This document shows, in pieces, positions 57,004 through 58,632 of a stretch of 58,632 nucleotides of DNA. The stretch lies in NCBI GenBank assembly GCA_019752125.1, contig JAIEMM010000005.1:1-58632 (forward strand). Direction: 5' to 3'. The position numbers and the translations under genes were made by a program. The DNA comes from Patescibacteria group bacterium (GTDB lineage: Bacteria > Patescibacteriota > Minisyncoccia > Phycocordibacterales > SBAW01). The first letter of the stretch is position 1. Every line of letters starts with the position of its first letter. Below the pieces are notes generated by a model. It did no database searches, was not told the origin of the DNA, and saw only the letters and a program-made list of their open reading frames with translations.

Positions 57004-58581
57004 ATGCCAGACGTACAAGAAATACTCAGTCTTATGCATGGCCCGTCCAAACAGGACGCAGCCTTAATTGAGAAAGCGTATGCCTTCGCAGCAGAGGCCC
57101 ATAAAGATCATAAAAGGCTTTCTGGCGAACCGTACGTCACCCATCTAGTAGAGACCGCAAAAAGTCTCGCCAAGATAGGTATGAGCGCTAAGACAGTAGC
57201 CGCTGGGCTACTCCACGACTCCGTCGAGGATGTCGGAGTTAAACCAGAAACAATAGAGAGAGAATTTGATAAAGAGGTTCGCTTTTTGGTAGAAGGCGTC
57301 ACTAAGCTGGGTCAATTTAAATATCGCGGCACAGAACGCCATCGCGAAAGTCTTCGTAAACTTCTTGTGGCAACAGGTAAAGATGCGCGCGTACTCATCA
57401 TTAAGTTGATGGATCGCCTACACAACATGCGCACACTCGCGCACGTGCCAGAAGAAAAACGCAAACGTATCGCGCTTGAAACACTCGAAATCTACGCCGC
57501 TATCGCACACCGTCTTGGTATGGGTCTTGTTCGTCGTGAATTGGAGGATCTTGCCTTCCAACATGCGTACCCTGAACAATATACAGAGGCAAGAAAACTT
57601 TTAAGTGAGCGTTCTAAAGAAACGTCCGATCGGTTGGAAAAAATGTCACGTGCGCTCAAGACAGAGCTCGGTAAAAACGGTATCAAAGGCTTCCATGTTG
57701 AACAGCGCGTAAAAGGCCTGTGGAGCTTGTGGCAAAAACTCCAGCGCAAAGGTGGTGATATTGAAAACGTGTTCGATATAGCAGCGTTGCGCGTTATTGT
57801 TCCAGATATTACAGACTGTTATCGCGTGCTCGGCCTTGTACACAATCTCTGGCAGCCGCTACCAAATAAAATCAAAGACTATATCGCCTTTCCTAAACCA
57901 AACGGCTACCAAGGACTGCACACAACCATCTTTTCAGGCGACGGCGGCATAGTTGAAATACAAATCCGCACCGAAGACATGCATACAGAGGCACAGTTTG
58001 GTATTGCGGCGCACGTGAAATACAAAGAACCTCCTTTGCAAAGCACCAAAGAGGCGCCCTTGAAAGGCCAAGGGCGCGGAGGAACAAGCTTCGACTGGAT
58101 ACGCAGCCTTATTCCAGGGTTCCGAAAATCACATAACCCTTCGGGAGAAATAAAAGAAAAAGAAGATGTACGTTCTCGCTCCCGCTATGGCGCACCTGAA
58201 ACACCTACGTGGCTTTCAGAACTTGAAGACGAGACGAGTGACCCTGATTTTGAAATGACACTCAAGACCGATATCTTTACCCACCGCGTATTTGCCTTCA
58301 CTCCAAAAGGAGATGTGGTAGACCTACCTGCCAACTCAAGCCCAATAGACTTTGCGTATGCAATCCATTCAGACATTGGCGACCATGTCTTTGGTGCGAA
58401 AGTAAATGGCAAACTTGTTTCGCTCGACACAGTGCTCCACAATGGCGACATTGTTGAAATTCAAACAAAGAAAAATGCAAAACCTAAACCAAAATGGTTA
58501 GATTTTGCAAAAACCACACTTGCCAGACGCCATATCCGTAACGCTCTTGAAAGAGACGGGGCTTCTATCGCGCGGAAATAG
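57004..58581 (+). CDS. Bifunctional (p)ppGpp synthetase/hydrolase, RelA/SpoT family (short)
   Basis: 525 residues. HD hydrolase (YVTHLVETAKSLAKIGM, AAGLLHDSVEDVGV, IKLMDRLHNMRTL), synthetase (FDIAALRVIVPDITDCYRVL, KDYIAFPKPNGYQGLHTTIF, VEIQIRTEDMHTEAQFGIAA) and TGS (VFAFTPKGDVVDLPANSSPI, GAKVNGKLVSLDTVLHNGDI). It ends soon after TGS, lacking the ACT region of ~700-residue relatives. A linker insert near 58054 is hairpin-encoded (APLKGQGRGG). AGGAG and a TAGACT box precede the ATG. Confidence 0.95.
   Translation: MPDVQEILSLMHGPSKQDAALIEKAYAFAAEAHKDHKRLSGEPYVTHLVETAKSLAKIGMSAKTVAAGLLHDSVEDVGVKPETIEREFDKEVRFLVEGVTKLGQFKYRGTERHRESLRKLLVATGKDARVLIIKLMDRLHNMRTLAHVPEEKRKRIALETLEIYAAIAHRLGMGLVRRELEDLAFQHAYPEQYTEARKLLSERSKETSDRLEKMSRALKTELGKNGIKGFHVEQRVKGLWSLWQKLQRKGGDIENVFDIAALRVIVPDITDCYRVLGLVHNLWQPLPNKIKDYIAFPKPNGYQGLHTTIFSGDGGIVEIQIRTEDMHTEAQFGIAAHVKYKEPPLQSTKEAPLKGQGRGGTSFDWIRSLIPGFRKSHNPSGEIKEKEDVRSRSRYGAPETPTWLSELEDETSDPDFEMTLKTDIFTHRVFAFTPKGDVVDLPANSSPIDFAYAIHSDIGDHVFGAKVNGKLVSLDTVLHNGDIVEIQTKKNAKPKPKWLDFAKTTLARRHIRNALERDGASIARK
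58054..58077. repeat. Hairpin GCGCCCTTG-aaaggc-CAAGGGCGC in relA/spoT
   Basis: Perfect 9-bp arms; encodes the linker APLKGQGRG between the synthetase and TGS domains. Confidence 0.65.
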
Positions 58582-58632
58582 ACTAGAGAGAAAAACTACT
58601 TGGATCGAAGGTATTTTCGTCTGCGATTTTTT

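Noticed and set aside
1-58632. CRISPR array, complete insertion sequence or prophage
   Set aside because: No regular direct-repeat/spacer pattern, no transposase, integrase or phage structural gene seen.
1-58632. TGA recoding as in Gracilibacteria/Absconditabacteria
   Set aside because: TGA ends several full-length genes at family-typical lengths (for example ddl and the HI0933-type gene).

Overview
The window looks like a chromosomal segment of a Patescibacteria (CPR) bacterium, most likely Parcubacteria (Kaiserbacteria-like). Three things support this: short, stripped-down versions of housekeeping proteins (UvrC without its C-terminal HhH region, DnaX without the zinc module, a 525-residue RelA/SpoT without an ACT domain); many apparently leaderless genes whose -10 box (TATAAT or TATACT) ends 6-9 nt before the start codon; and small palindromic repeats inserted in frame into conserved genes. 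TGA is used as a normal stop, so this is not a code-25 lineage. The taxonomic call is inference; no complete rRNA gene is present.

Layout. 1-4406 (minus): an accessory biosynthetic-looking locus with a CofE-like gamma-glutamyl ligase, an archaeal-type S-adenosylmethionine synthetase, an HPr-kinase-like P-loop protein, a terminator, then a RelA-type HD hydrolase and a GT81-like glycosyltransferase cut by the window edge. 4.5-16.9 kb: tRNA-Ala, pterin dehydratase, Ddl, the full uvrC/uvrA/uvrB excision repair set, tgt, and an anchored FKBP isomerase, interspersed with orphan genes that each carry their own terminator. 16.9-24.1 kb: a surface protein, a thiol/oxidative repair operon (msrA, PsbP-like, VKOR), a candidate structured RNA (19.88-20.04 kb), rarA, and a three-gene flavinylated electron-transfer operon (FMN-binding protein, ApbE, NqrB/RnfD-like membrane domain fused to a ferredoxin-reductase domain). 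24-42.5 kb: FAD dehydrogenases, a GH18 wall hydrolase, typA, an HI0933-type flavoprotein, an RNA gene resembling part of 23S rRNA domain I (31.66-31.99 kb), ABC-F, AlkA, RlmB, SGNH esterase, cyclophilin, TPM/LemA pair, VIT transporter, beta-lactamase-like protein and a divergent ClpP-like protein. 42.5-47.7 kb: tRNA-Gln with a truncated copy nearby, SET protein, MazG-like and many small, mostly leaderless genes. 47.7-58.6 kb: SIMPL protein, dnaX, dus, ftsQ, serS, dprA, topA and relA/spoT.

How the genes fit together: DNA repair (uvrABC, alkA, rarA, dprA, topA), tRNA and translation (tgt, dus, rlmB, typA, serS, ABC-F), envelope (Ddl, FtsQ, GH18, FKBP, cyclophilin, VKOR/MsrA) and envelope redox chemistry. 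Two gene styles alternate. Core genes tend to be leaderless or weakly led, while orphan genes and the 1-4.4 kb locus have strong Shine-Dalgarno sequences and, for the orphans, private terminators. The strongest leads for new biology are the 1-4.4 kb locus, the two unassigned RNAs, and the hairpin elements whose cores are conserved while their stems covary (uvrA/uvrB and tgt/apbE).
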